NCBI RefSeq assembly: GCF_905163445.1
Contig: NC_053201.1
Location: forward strand, 9,124,001-9,188,000
Reading direction: 5' to 3'
Origin: Pararge aegeria
Taxonomy: Eukaryota; Arthropoda; Insecta; Lepidoptera; Nymphalidae
DNA length: 64,000 bases
Below the pieces are notes generated by a model. It worked only from the letters and a program-made list of their open reading frames with translations. It did no database searches and was not told where the DNA came from. Shown here in pieces: positions 20,773 through 32,760 of this stretch; within the stretch, counting starts at the first letter, position 1, and every line of letters starts with the position of its first letter. Both the position numbers and the translations under genes were made by a program.

Positions 20773-20990
20773 AATGTTTTTCAGTCTCTGGGTGCTTATA
20801 TGTATATTATATGTATCTATGTATATTATTCATAAAAATATTTATCAATCAACTCAGTACACATAACACAAGCTACGCTTACTTTGGGGCTAGATGGCGA
20901 TGTGTGCGTTGTCGTAGTATATGAATTATTATCCCTCCTGATATTTGACCGTCCTCATCCCATGGCGCAGAAACAACTATCTGCCTAGGA

Positions 20991-21040
20991 TTCCTATCCT
21001 GGTGCCTTCCTATCCTGGTAGGAATACCAGGATAAGAATT
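20991..21040. repeat. Short direct and inverted repeat cluster
   Basis: ttcctatcctggt occurs at 20991-21003 and 21007-21019. TATCCTGGT (21011-21019) is inverted at 21026-21034 with a 6-nt loop. Confidence 0.7.
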
Positions 21041-21827
21041 ACGAAAAAAAAAATCCTTTTTTTTTACTTAAACTAGACGTCTAAATAATTCGAAACAAGA
21101 TTAATATCGATAAATAATATATATTTGGGTTTTTTTGGTTATCATATATATTTATTTTTCAAGAATTCAGAACCCTTCCTAAACTATTCGACTATGTTAT
21201 CAAAATAGAGTAGGTACTCTACTAATTGAGCTACAATCAAACTCTTGTAACGTACTAATATTTTAAACGTATTTTCTCATCGAAACGTTAATTAAAGTTG
21301 CTTTAACTTTTAATACAATTAGCTCTATATTAAGACCTCTACAAAAAATATCTCGAGTAGGAAACTGTTTACAACTTTCCTTTGGTAATATTTTCCTCGC
21401 TTTAATATAGGCAAAATTTACATTATTAACGACAAGCCGACATTTATCGAGAAGTTTTTTATGAAAATAATTTTCGTATCAAAGAAAAATAAGCTTTCTT
21501 TGGTAGCACCGAAATTGATAACAAAGAAAATGGGGAAAAAGCAAATTAGCGAAGTTGATTTAGGATATTGAAACCATGTAATTTGTTTTGTCTAAGAACA
21601 ATTTTATTACTTTATTGGGTGATTGTTGAAGGATACTTCATGAGGTGATTCGATTGTAACAACATTATAAATAAATACCTTGCAAGAGAGACAAAGCGGT
21701 CAAAGTAATACTTTTTACCTCTTATTGCTCCAAGGGTCAAAAATGAGGAAAAAAGAGGCTCTTTCGACCAGTTGTCTCATTTAAAGCTTTACGAAGACAA
21801 TGGCGAATCTTTCCCTCCGGGGCTTAG
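21041..21827. other. Unique AT-rich sequence, nothing recognised
   Basis: No gene or shared repeat. Confidence 0.4.
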
Positions 21828-21897
21828 TAGACGGGCGGGAGAAGTATCGCCGTACGTCGTAAAATTAAGTGCAGTTCGCGTAGCTGTCAGCATTAAG
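21828..21897 (+). repeat. Diverged repeat E, copy 1
   Basis: 'agacgggcgg.agaag', 'cgtcgtaaaatt' and 'gttcgcgtagctgtcagcatta' pair with copy 2 at 22430-22515 in the same orientation. GC-rich relative to surroundings. Not recognised. Confidence 0.5.
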
Positions 21898-22204
21898 GTC
21901 TTAGCTTTGAAGCGGAATGCGAAATGTGGTATTATTTTTAAAATAGTATGATCATTTATAGAGAAAGGAACGTTTTGTTTAGCGAGTTAGGTAAATGTGA
22001 TGGTATGTAAAAATATCTTATTGAATACAGCGTTATAAAACTACCCCACTCTGTGTAACTGTCGTGAACAACACAGACATAAACGCAAAGCTTTTGAAGT
22101 TATAACATTCCTCTTATTACTTCTGAGGTTAAAAATGAGTAAAAGCCATTAGTTTTCGATAAGTGTTCGATTAGAAAACAGCTATGTCTGCGAGAACATA
22201 TCGT

Positions 22205-22428
22205 TTATTTTGGTCTGGAGGCTTTGGCCGTGGCTAGTTACCACCCGACCGACAAAGCGGTGCCGCTAAGCGATTTAGTGTTCCGGTGCGATGTCGCGTA
22301 AAAACCTATCACAAGCATAACTACCATACACCCTAACAGGTTAGCCCGCTACCATCTTAGACTGCATCATCACTTACCACCAGGTGAGATTGCAGTCAAG
22401 GGCTTACTTGTAGTATATTTTCCTTCAG
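22205..22428 (+). mobile_element. SINE-C copy, 5' truncated
   Basis: Carries 'ggtctggaggctttggccgt', 'ggctagttaccacccgaccg', 'gccgctaagcgatttagtg', 'ttccggtgcgatgtcg', 'aacaggttagcccgctacca' and 'accaccaggtgagattgcag'. It lacks the tRNA-like head seen at 43621 and 52094. Other pieces lie at 8336, 8518, 34320, 41996, 47690, 47771 and 51574. Confidence 0.8.
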
Positions 22429-22429
22429 G

Positions 22430-22515
22430 GCGAAGGAGACGGCCCGGTGAAGAATCATAAGTCATCACGCACCGTCGTAAAATTTAAAGCGGTCCGCGTT
22501 TTCGTCAGTATTAGT
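22430..22515 (+). repeat. Diverged repeat E, copy 2
   Basis: 'gagacggcccggtgaag', 'cgtcgtaaaattt' and 'ggtccgcgttttcgtcagtatta' match 21828-21897. Directly abuts the SINE-C 3' end. A 67-codon plus frame (22447-22650) spans it but has no known domain. Confidence 0.5.
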
Positions 22516-23464
22516 ACTAAACCTGATGATTGCTTATTGTTGCCCGCGACAATGCCCAATCAACGTTTATTTGTCAGTTCAACCCAAGATTTCGTGCTGT
22601 CGAATTTGTTAAAGCAACTGACATCACGTTTATTCGAGAGCCCTGAATAAATTTTGCTTTGATGAATAATGAATAGATTTCATAGCCAAATTATTTATTA
22701 GTAAAGCCTTCTGCTCTTCGAATGATAAGGAAATCTCTCAGATCTCCGAAATTATACTACGCCAGATCGATTGGTGCTACGAAATCAAAATGTTCCAGAA
22801 AAGAACCAGTCAAACACTCCAACCAGGACACACTCTTTTCCAAGTCCCCGCGAATCCCGCTAGCCCAATCATATTTATAAAACAAAATGTATCTACGTAA
22901 TAACGCACATTTCGGAATCTGAGGTTGAGGTTTGGCTATGAAAATGCAATGACTTCGAATATTGGTCTAGTAAGAAAGATACGACAGTGTTAAAAGGTAC
23001 CAACGAAATAATAAGAATTCAAAAGTTACGAGTCATTAATAATTTCCTCCTGGATTGCATAATTTGGCATGTTTTTAAGCGATCAGCCCTGGATCTTCGG
23101 GATTATCTATTATTATTTAATACACATGCTGTAAATATATTATGTAAACTACTTGAAACATCTTAGCACTAATTGATTAAAGTTTGTTATCTTTTTATCA
23201 TTGTTGTCTATGCAGCTTCACTATTTTAATTGTTCATCATTGACAGGTATTAAGTTGTTCCTCAAAGGCGTTATTTTTTGCCTTTACTGGTTAAGGTATA
23301 TCCGCCTTGTTAGTTAGTGTATATAGTCCAAAGAAAATTTATATACTAGTGTATTTTGATCTGGCAAGATCACTCATAATGGGATTTCAGTCTACCTGCT
23401 GGCCACGAGAAATTTGCGTCGTGCACTAGACTACAAAAAATGTATGGAAATATAACAAACTTCT
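22516..23464. other. Unique sequence, nothing recognised
   Basis: No confident feature. Confidence 0.4.
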
Positions 23465-23515
23465 CACTGGAAGCGGCGACTAGCGCGGCGCGGCGGTGCG
23501 GCGTGCGACACTTTT
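23465..23515. other. 50-bp CpG-dense patch
   Basis: A run of GCG/CGG-rich sequence containing 'agcgcggcgcggcggtgcgg' in otherwise AT-rich DNA. Could be a transposon terminus or a promoter remnant. No open frame starts nearby. Confidence 0.4.
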
Positions 23516-24739
23516 TTTCTTACATTATTCACATTTTTTTCGTGGCCATCACGTAGACTGTGCGTGCGAAAAAAATTTTTGGATAATAAGTGATCGAGAG
23601 CAATTCACATTGCTCCTTTGTTTAATGGACATTATATTAATCTTTCTTTGAAATTCATGAAAATATATTTCTCTAGCAAGAGGTGAGTGCATTTATGGAA
23701 TTTAAGATTATGGAGAGTACAAAAGATTACTTCGAGTTTTGGCTTACATAATAACTTGTATTATTAAAAAGTAATTAATTCGTTAAACATGTAGATGGCG
23801 TTTATTTAACATAATTCACAATCTATGTTCCTAAGTATTGACATCAATTTAAATTTTCGCTGTTGGCGAACAATTTCCCAAAAGTGAAGAATTAATAATT
23901 TGAAATCCGAACTGATTTATTCAAGTCACGGCTGTTTCTATTAACCAGAGCTTCTCGTCCTTCCTTTATACCTTACCCCCATTACATAAATGGTACATTT
24001 AAAAGCTAAGACGGGTTCGGAAGCTTACTTACTTGAATATACTTTGCACGAATGCGCAAATTGATATAGAATACTTGGCTTCATGGTATCTGCCTCGGTT
24101 GCCAAGTTAGAAGTTTTTCTGCAAAAGTTATTAAAGATTTCTTATCTACGGAAAGTGTAGGGAACTTTTGAGGTGGGAAAATAATCTTTTTTACTATTTA
24201 TTATTTAGTAAGACCTTTCGTTTCTCAGTCTTTTATTCTTAAGACGAAATTGTTCCTTCATTTTCTTTACTAAATGCCTAGAACTTTTGTTTTAAATGTT
24301 TTTGCGTCTTACCCAGTAATACTAATACGTAATTCTGGCTGTCAGGAGCTTACCGTATTGTCTCTTTAGTTTCATAACTTATTAATTACCTTTTTTTGTT
24401 TTGTTCCAGGTAAACCAAACCCACCGTCACGTAAAAACTACTATTCTGGTAAATTTTTAGGTGGGGAACCAGTAGCAATTTGATGTGTCGGTCAGGAACT
24501 ATTAGATGTTTGGCTTTTAGTTACAACTCAATACATATAAGTCAAATCTAAACTGATTTCAGTTTTATATTCTTTGTCCATTTAAGAGGATGTTAACGGC
24601 TTATGTCTGCCCTCACCATAATTTGCCAAACTAATCGCCTACTGCTGAACAATGCCTTCTCTTGAAGAATAAGGGGCAATAGATCGATTTAGGATTTAGG
24701 TTGTTAGAATAATTGCGTCATAGCTAGGATTTTAATATC
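23516..24739. other. Unique sequence, nothing recognised
   Basis: AT-rich. No gene or shared repeat. Confidence 0.4.
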
Positions 24740-24900
24740 TTCTTCTTCTTACACCACTTTTTGTAGGGGTTTTCTGCAAACCTGAAACAGACTAGTTTTT
24801 GGATTCTGGCATATTTTTTACGTCCCCTGTCTGACTTCAACCATCCTTTGGATAGTTTTGTTGGTGTAATGACCGCCACCTTTCGGTTTTCAAGGTTACC
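24740..24900 (-). mobile_element. Possible LINE-type repeat fragment
   Basis: The reverse complement has 'aaggatggttgaagtcagac', 'aggggacgtaaaaaatatgc' and 'cccctacaaaaagtggtgt', phrases I associate with a lepidopteran interspersed repeat. No second copy exists in the window to confirm it. Confidence 0.3.
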
Positions 24901-26694
24901 GCTTGCGAATAATCAAGTAATTTATAGGTACTTACACATAACTCGCATCTTAACTAATATCCACTACACATACACATCGTAAATCTGAAAAACCTTCGTC
25001 TCAATTACACATACATGTTCGTACTTACATTATAAGAAACATTAAAACTTGTCACATAACTCATCCCTTTATTAGTTTCTGAACGATCTCTAATCGAGTT
25101 GGAGGAACATATGTTTCTACCATAAAAAGATCTTTATTTAGTACCAGTTTTTTTTAATGACACGCGTTTGTTCACGCTTGTCCGACACATGTTTGGTGGA
25201 AATTTCAGATGTAGTCTAAGAGCTTGTTTTAGTAAAAATTCTGGAGTCACTTTACTAAAAGAACTTTTATTTTATTGATGTTCACTATATATTAATTAAT
25301 TTTGCGTGAAAATAAGCAAACCTTATATGATTGTAAATTGTCTTAGTATTTATGTTTACGTTAGTGTCTTAGTGTTTATTGGTTTATGTTTACGTTATTA
25401 CTTACTAGGCTAGAAAATTATTTTGAATTTCATTATGTACCTAGTCTAATCTTTTATTTTAATTATTATATTTTCTTATTAATTTTCTCAAACGTTAACA
25501 CTAACCCAATCAATGTAAAATAGGTGCAGTGTTCGTTGTTTTTTTTCTGATTACATACCCACTTGTTTTGAACAGAGGTGAACTAGTGTTCACCAGATCT
25601 CGCTATATATTTTGTCGAAATACGCCAGGGTTCCGTTTATGGGTAGTAACGGCTAGAGGAACCCCGCTGCGTAACGAGTTCTGGTTGTGACAACCCTATT
25701 TTATATAGAAATTGTCCACCGTTTGTCATTCCCCTGGTGTGACAGCTTTTTCAGCATTATTTATCCCGGTTCCCGAGTCCCGAATAGCTTTGCAAGTGAC
25801 ACCGCCCGCTCAGTGAAATTGTCGATTTTAATTTTGACGATTTTATAGTAGTTTCGCTCTACTTTCTAAGGGCCTTATAAAGGTGGGATAGTTGCGCACT
25901 GTTTTGTCGCACTTCAACTGACCTTCAATATTTTGCGACAAGGATGACATACTAAACTAAAAAGGCGATTTTTTAGTTAATAATAAACCTCGTATCGTTC
26001 TATAGGTGTGCCTATCATATTTGATAGTTTCCTCGTCTTCTTCAGGAGCCGCGCATTATCTTCACCAAATTAAAATGGCACTCTTTAAGGTAAAACGTAC
26101 CAAACCAACCAATTTAGCGGAAACAAAGTCTGGTAACCCCTGCTTTTTTTAAGTCGGTTAAAAAAGGAGTACGAAATCATCAGTATCAAGCTCTCTACTA
26201 AATGCCGGTTCAAGGCATATACGAGGTCACTCGTCACTTTTACGTTTGCTCTCTATATTAGTCATAATTCCACTAATGCAACACTTCCATGCAGGTCTCA
26301 TAAAAATATGACACTATTTACTAAGCGCATAAGAGTCTTGACACACCTCGATTTTTATCAGAATCGATATTGATTGTACAAATGGAAAGGGTAGATAACG
26401 TACGAGTATATCGCACCAAACTGCTAACTCGTATCACGCTACGAAGGTGTTTTTAAAAATTACAACTACGATTAAAGGAAGGAAGGTTCCTGTAGTTAAA
26501 GCGGTAAAGAAACGAAGAGTGATATATTAAAATCTATTACTATATTAAAAATATATGGAATAATACAATAATTTGGAATAGTTTATGAAAATCTTTGTAA
26601 ATGAATAAAACTTGATGAGTTCGAATGAAATTCAAAACAGAGATATAAATTTTATCTCTGTCTGATATATTGATTGGTAACAGAAATAGTACAG
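24901..26694. other. Unique sequence, nothing recognised
   Basis: Long quiet stretch. Contains a GACAACCCT copy (25689-25697) and a GC-rich spot at 25760-25830. No coding frame or shared repeat could be supported. Confidence 0.4.
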
Positions 26695-26850
26695 GAATAG
26701 AGTTTCTTGCCGGCTCTTCTCAGTGGAATCTGCCTTCCGAACCGGTGGTAGAGTCACTACAAACAGACTGACCAGACTGACTTGACGTTTCAAAAGTGCT
26801 TATTAATTAGGCTTACTTGAAATGAATGAATTTTGAATTTTATTTTATCC
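26695..26850 (+). mobile_element. LINE-F 3' end, reference copy
   Basis: 'agtttcttgccggctcttctcagt', 'ccttccgaaccggtggtaga', 'gtcactacaaacagactgac', a small 'gaccagactgac' duplication, then 'cttacttgaaatgaatgaat' and a poly-(TTTTGAA)-like end. Defines the sense strand of the family. Confidence 0.7.
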
Positions 26851-28196
26851 TGGATACTTTTAAGCCCTGAAAAAGTCTTTAATCCCGCGTTCTTTTGTAA
26901 TCATTACGTTCAATAACGCTGAATAGTCAGGGAAATTGTTTAAACATAATAAACGTCCTATGTTTTCATGTGGCTTCCCCCAGTACGCAGAACAAAGAGA
27001 TGAATTGAAATACGCTATTTAATTAAATCAGTGTAATGTTATGCCTAAAGCCGGCATCGCATACCTACATAAAAATTTTAACACAAATGGGACACTACAA
27101 TACTTTTATGCACAAGGTCACAGACCTTTGGCACACATCAAAAAGCAGGTATTAAGAAGAGACCTGGCTGCGTGAGATTTTCTATGTACGTTTACTTATT
27201 CGCGTGAAAGTAAACTAGGATATATATTGAATTTAAAGAGCGCCATCCAGTGGCAGTCGTCTAAACTTAAGTTAAGGTACTCTGTCTGTAACGGTATACA
27301 CGAGGCATGTTGGTCTAAATTTCAAAACTGGAGTTGATTCTTGTATTTCGTATTTTTTATAACATCTTCAAAGTTTCGATACCATAATAGAATGCTATTA
27401 GGGGTCCAATATCATATTCCCTCCAAAGTAACAGACATGATTTATTAATATTAACCTGCAATTTAGATTTTAACTAAGATTACCATATTACTGCTATCAA
27501 TAATTACTTTTAAAGTAGATATACAAAATCGATGCTTTACTTTCTTTTATTATATTTATGAGTAGCGTTGACCTGGGTTTTGCGCTGTGTTTGTTTCTTG
27601 GGAATAGTCGTTCTTGGAAGGTTTCATTGTTTGTTGGCATTAAGAACTTCTTAAGCGATTTGCAAACGTTACTTTCGCGTTTTGCGCGAACAACCAGTGA
27701 CTTATCAGTTATCCAGTTAGGGGATAATAGGATTTTGACAAAATTTTTATTAGACAGAAAAATCTGTCTTTGATTTCAAAATGACCCATTTCAGGATTAC
27801 CTGAATAAACGTCACATTTTCCTACTCTATCCATATTGTATATTTAATAATATTTATATGGGACCAAACTTACGCTAGATTTCGGAGTAAATGAAATGCA
27901 GCCAGCATTGTTATCACCGGCATTCTACGCGGGAATGAATGGTATGGCAGATCTATAGAATTTTAATAACTTTTCTCAAATAGGCATTTTACAGTTATCT
28001 ACAATGCGTTCAAATGAATGTTTACATGTTTACGTTATTGTGATGGTGATAACTTTTTTCGTTGATATAAAACTAAAGCTCGGAGCATCGCTTACACTAT
28101 TACGCAATAAACTTAAATTAAAAAACCTCTGACTTTCACTCTAATCAAGATCTTTCAATTGATGCCCATATTGGGGAGAGAGCTGTGAACATATAG
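26851..28196. other. Unique sequence, nothing recognised
   Basis: A 71-codon plus frame (27558-27773) has no recognisable domain or start context. No shared repeats. Confidence 0.4.
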
Positions 28197-28252
28197 AACA
28201 ATACACACATATACAAATACCACATATATACACATACACACATATACACATG
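28197..28252. repeat. (CA/TA)n microsatellite
   Basis: Alternating 'acacacatatac' units with interruptions over about 55 bp. Confidence 0.85.
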
Positions 28253-29037
28253 TCAAACTTATAACACCCTCGAACCCGTCGTTATTACGTCGGACAAAAA
28301 AAATTGAGACGCTATGCTGATTTAAGGCATCGAAACTATTTTGTATGGAAAATATGCGTGAAATGGGTTTTTGTATCCAAAAAGAAGTTGGTTTCTGACC
28401 TGCCGCATTTTTAGTTTTAAATCTAAAACAATCAAATGAAGTCCGCCTTTTCATCTCCGTTTAAATAACTACACGTAAAGTAAGTGATCATCTACAACTA
28501 TAAATATCCAGCTGTACATTGCAGAAGTGCTATCGATTTCCTGTAGCAAATGCCACTCAGAATCACAAAGCGACATTCATACATTTGCAAAGAAACTGAG
28601 TCTAAGTTCTTTTGGCATGTAATGCGATCTGCGTCGAACAGCTTCAAACGGCTTGGAGGCCACGATTTTTGGGTCAAGTAGAATGTACCGGTAGAATACG
28701 GATACTAGCTTACTACCAAGTAGTTTGCCGTACTTATTACTTATTAGGAACAGAGGCAGACATTCTTAAACATAGTGTGAATCAAAACTAGATGAATCAG
28801 CTTTTATTTATTATTGGTAACATACTCGTGTGTGTGATTCATTGAGTAGGTATATGTATCTACCTACAATCATCTCATATCAACAAACCAACAAAGACAC
28901 ACTCAACAGACTTTCGCATCGATTCTTATATTACATATGCAAAAATTTGTCTCAACCTATGCTCGTATTGTATTTTTGGCATATATATGATACTTTTCAA
29001 CACAAAAAGTAACTGGAAAATATTCTTACGCAATTAA
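28253..29037. other. Unique sequence, nothing recognised
   Basis: The minus frame 28155-28454 runs through the microsatellite and is not convincing as a gene. Confidence 0.4.
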
Positions 29038-29175
29038 AAAAAAAATCTTCGGACGGCTTGCAGCTAAACCGATCTTAGCGTAATTTTGCATAGACGGATA
29101 TTTTCCGCCTGGGAGTATTTTTTATCTCTGGAAAACCAACGCTGTCAGTCGCAGGGACACAGCTACATAATATAC
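29038..29175 (+). mobile_element. Helitron-like 3' portion
   Basis: 'cggcttgcagctaaaccgatctt', 'gtaattttgcatagacgg' and 'tttttatctctggaaaacc' match the Helitron internal order, ending near 'gggacacagctacata' with a mutated CTAG. Its last ~70 bp are included in the left arm of the long inverted duplication. Confidence 0.5.
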
Positions 29176-29507
29176 AAACAAACCGAACAGATAGTTAAGG
29201 GATGAAAAAATACTTGTGACAGAGGTGAAAAGTATAACATTTTGAAGTTTATTTATAGGTCAAACAAATAAAGCTATGTATTCATAGCAAATTTAAGTTC
29301 ACTCAAGTCGGTCGGTCAACAAGATTTTCAAGGACAAGTAAGTTACTAGATTCTACTTTGTGGGTTATGTTTATAATCTGGCACTATGTATTCATAGCAA
29401 ATTTAAGTTCACCCAAGTCGGTCGGTCAACAAGATTTTCAAGGACAAGTAAGTTACTAGATTCTACTTTGTGGGTTATGTTTATAATCTGGCAGCCTATT
29501 TAATATG
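29104..29507. repeat. Long inverted duplication, left arm
   Basis: 29104-29507 is the reverse complement of 30563-30850, allowing for an extra 110-bp tandem copy inside it (29274-29493). Matching blocks include the outer 'tccgcctgggagtatttttt', 'gtcgcagggacacagcta', 'ggtcaacaagattttcaagg' and the inner 'ggcagcctatttaatatg'. Because it includes a Helitron end plus flank, it is a copied genomic segment rather than transposon termini. Confidence 0.85.
29274..29493. repeat. 110-bp tandem duplication inside the left arm
   Basis: Copy 1 is 29274-29383 and copy 2 is 29384-29493. The only visible difference is 'ttcactcaag' versus 'ttcacccaag'. The right arm has a single copy with the 'acccaag' form, so the tandem arose after, or independently of, the inverted duplication. 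Confidence 0.9.
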
Positions 29508-29644
29508 TATTAGAAATTCAAGGTCTGAGTCGATAGCTTTCCCCACAAAGGTGCTTCAGATAGGCATATTAAAACCCACTCTTGAATTATTTGCATTCGT
29601 TTTCTATTATAGGATAAACCTATGTCATTTTAATATTATTAATG
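29508..29644. other. Spacer of the inverted duplication, left part
   Basis: Nothing recognised. Confidence 0.3.
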
Positions 29645-29807
29645 CACGTTTTCAATAAATCCAGGCATCGCCTTTATGCCTGAAGATTTTCATGATGCCT
29701 ATAAACAAAAAACGTACCACCAAATCTTAGGTTAACGGTTTTTGAATCCCCTTAGATTAGGCATTACCTATTTAGGCATTGCCTTGTTCCTCGTTAGTGA
29801 AAACGGG
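29645..29807. mobile_element. MITE-H copy 1
   Basis: Ends 'cacgttttcaataa' (29645-29658) and TTAGTGAAAACGGG (29794-29807) are imperfect inverted repeats (12 of 14). The interior shares 'ccttagattagg', 'ggcattgcct' and similar blocks with the perfect-TIR copy at 47159-47342. It lies in the loop between the arms of the long inverted duplication. Confidence 0.65.
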
Positions 29808-30562
29808 AAAATGTCCTTATTCTCTTTATATTAACAATTTTATCACGCCTTTAAAACACTTAGGCCAAGGACAGGCTTCGAAAGTGAGTTCAAATCATCT
29901 TCGCTTGCAAAGACAACTTCACGTTTCTGGTATGGGGACATCCGTGTTTTTTTTTATACAATTTCATTATTTGTCATGGGTATAGTGGCAATAGAAAATA
30001 TACTGAGATAATTTCCTGCTTCCACCTATTATGGTCCATGGGATACAGCCCGCTATGCTAAAATATAGGGCTTGGTATGGCCTAGTTGCGATAGCGTAAG
30101 TCAGTCAATTGCACTATATGAAACTCGACGATATCTTCGATGGGACTTTAGCCATGATGTCATCGTCACTTAAGAGTTCTATTCCTTAAGACATTAAACG
30201 GTTTAGTTTAATATATATTACCCTCCCTTCTAGTAGAGGAAGGAACTGCTCAGTCTTGATACTTTAACTATGCTGATCTTGATGATGATGAAGATGATGG
30301 TAGTAAACAGATAACAGAAGCCTGTTGTTGTTTATGAGGAATGGTCACTAAAACACACCAACGAACAAATATTGATAGGTTCAAAAACAAAGTTTTATTA
30401 TGAAAAACGAATACTAAATTTTAGTAGTGGAACTACTTTTAGCACTCTTTTCTTTATTGGACCATTAAACCGGTAACAATCAATTTCATCATTAGGAGAG
30501 TAACAAAAGTAAAAGCGATATATATACAGGAGATTGACACTTTCCTTTCATATTGAAAATAT
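29808..30562. other. Spacer of the inverted duplication, right part
   Basis: Unrecognised sequence with a GAT-rich stretch at 30279-30302, reminiscent of a SINE-A/RTE tail without its body. Confidence 0.35.
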
Positions 30563-30850
30563 CATATTAAATAGGCTGCCAGATTATAAACATAACCCAC
30601 AAAGTTGAATCTAGTAACTTGTCCTTGAAAATCTTGTTGACCGACTGACTTGGGTGAACTTCAATTTGCCATGAATACATAGCATTTGTTTGTTTAAACT
30701 ATGAATAAACTTCAAAATAAGCTTTTAACCTCTGTCACAAATATGTTTTTATCCCTTAACTATCTGTTAGGTTTGTTTATATATTATGTAGCTGTGTCCC
30801 TGCGACTGACAGCGTTGGTTTTCCAGAGATAAAAAATACTCCCAGGCGGA
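30563..30850. repeat. Long inverted duplication, right arm
   Basis: Reverse complement of the left arm with scattered substitutions and small indels. Single-copy for the 110-bp unit duplicated in the left arm. Confidence 0.85.
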
Positions 30851-31340
30851 ATGCATGCCGTGGAGGTCTAAGAAGAGCCCACATCAAACTCAGCCGGTTT
30901 TTTTGTCATTACCATCTCATAGCTAAAAGGTAATTAGGTAAATAACAAAAACTTTAAATGTAATACCTGCAATACTGAATTTAAAAAACGGAAAATTAAT
31001 AAATAAATGCTCTTAAGTTGAAGCTCATAAATTCACATATTTCTTCTATCTTATTAGTTATCAAGTGGGCCCAAGTCTACTGGAAAGCAGAGTGGAATTC
31101 TATTAAAGTCCTTTCAGGGAAGTTTCGACGCATCTTAACAAGTTTCAAGGATTACTTAGCAAGAGGTATTTTATAGCCCACACATACTACTTTACCCCAC
31201 TTTGATACTCAAGTATGCTCCACAAATTACTTCAGCTTTTATTATGAAGACTTTATACATCCGCTACTGAGAATAAGATGGACGGAAAATGCATGCTAAA
31301 ACTTTCAGAACAATAAATAACAATTATTCATTTAAAAGTC
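30851..31340. other. Unique sequence, nothing recognised
   Basis: No gene or shared repeat. Confidence 0.35.
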
Positions 31341-31450
31341 AACATCTCCTGAGGATGCTCCGGTTTTGGAGCGAAACGTGCGAGAGAGTACTTTGCCGAA
31401 GATCTGTTTGTGTGGAGATACACCATACAGATTCTCCTGCTTTTCGCGGA
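31341..31450 (+). mobile_element. Unclassified interspersed repeat fragment
   Basis: 'catctcctgaggatgctccg' followed by 'ttggagcgaaacgtgcg' is a phrase I recall from many lepidopteran intergenic sequences, likely a retroelement 3' region. No second copy in this window. Confidence 0.35.
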
Positions 31451-32602
31451 GTATAGCAAATTAAGCTTAATTTTCATGATATATCATGGAATTCCGAAAA
31501 GTAACTCTCCTATCCAATAAATAAGGCGCTTCAAAGCTGAGGTGCGATTGTATAGAAAAAATTATTCATTGGACAGCCTAAACGTATGGTTTCATTTGTC
31601 AACCAGCTAATTGCAATAATGTTTTGGGCTTCACGGATGTTTTACGAGTTGGGTCGTTAACTAAGACGATGTGTGAAGGGAGCATTCTGTTACTTCAGTA
31701 GCATAAATAACACTTCTGCTTGAATCAACGGTAAAAAAATATTTCTTTCGTGAAATTATACGTTAGCTTTAAATGTTGCACTATGTTTGTTTTTAAACCA
31801 CTAGAGCAGGTCGTCCAAATGAGCCAAACCCGAGCATTATAACACCTTTTGTCTATAGTATCTACAACACTTGTGGACCGTCTGTTAGACTCTATGCTGT
31901 AGGTAAAGTGAGGTTATTATTTAGTAAACTTGCAGTTATTTTAAGATAAGGTACACGATTTTCTCGCTCGCAATCGAGAAATCGTTCTGGCATATCCCAA
32001 CTCTGTTTCGCCAACCAACCAACCTAATGTCACTCGTTTTTAGTCGCAAATCCAGTACATCTGCTCTTTGTTTAACAAATATTCTGTCAAATGCCCGAGT
32101 TCATTAGTTGTAAGCAAATTTGAGTTTTAATGTTATTCACATAAGATCCATTTTACTCCGAGTACCTATTCCCATACTCGAAAACGACTCCTCGATTACG
32201 AGCGAGCAAATCTGTAGTAAGGCTTTAGAAATCGTAGGAAACAAAATCAGAACAATCCCCTTTAACAAGAAGGCAGGACAAAAAGTTTTCAACGTAAAGT
32301 TACTAGTGGGATCTTCGCTCGCAGTACTAATAATTGAATATTGAAATTTCGCAAGTATTTTGCTCAATTACGCAGTGAGTCATTGCACGAGATCGTATAC
32401 GTATCGAACGGTCCAACTTTTCCACCTTTTGTTGACACTGAAGCCTTAAAAGTTGTAATAGGTCTGCCAATTTAAGAAGGTGCACAAATTATTTTGTATA
32501 TCATAAGTATTACCTCTATACCTTTATCATATATCTACTATTTATGATAAGAGTTTTTTACCTCCTTAAGTCGACGTACAAAATAACCTGAAATTACTAC
32601 AT
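31451..32602. other. Unique sequence, nothing recognised
   Basis: Overlapping frames of about 75 codons on both strands at 32120-32367 show no domain, and mutual overlap argues against both. Confidence 0.4.
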
Positions 32603-32760
32603 TCATCATCATCATCATTTACCCATATCCGCCCACTACAGACGGGTCTCTTCTTAGAGGAGGGTTTAGGCCTCAGTCCATCCCGAACTCTTAGCCATTC
32701 AGATTTCCTCACGATGTTTTCATTCACCGTTAAAGCAAGCGATATTTTAAATTTCTTAAC
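32603..32760 (-). mobile_element. SINE-A 3' half
   Basis: (GAT)n tail at 32603-32621, then body with the central 'ccaccacgctggcccagtg' block deleted. The head is missing. Confidence 0.75.

Larger units (their letters stand above)
20353..20929 (+). mobile_element. SINE-B copy interrupted by a LINE-G tail
   Basis: The 5' part 20353-20456 has head GACGGCCGATTGGCGCAG and B-box GGTTCGATTCC (20407-20417). The 3' part 20773-20929 resumes at 'tgtttttcagtctctgggtg' and ends 'gtcgtagtatatgaa'. The 316 bp between are LINE-G, bounded by the duplicated heptamer aatgttt. Confidence 0.85.

Noticed and set aside
28155..28454. 99-codon minus-strand frame
   Set aside because: Its C-terminal part is translated microsatellite (VCVYVCMCIYVV-like), with no recognisable domain.
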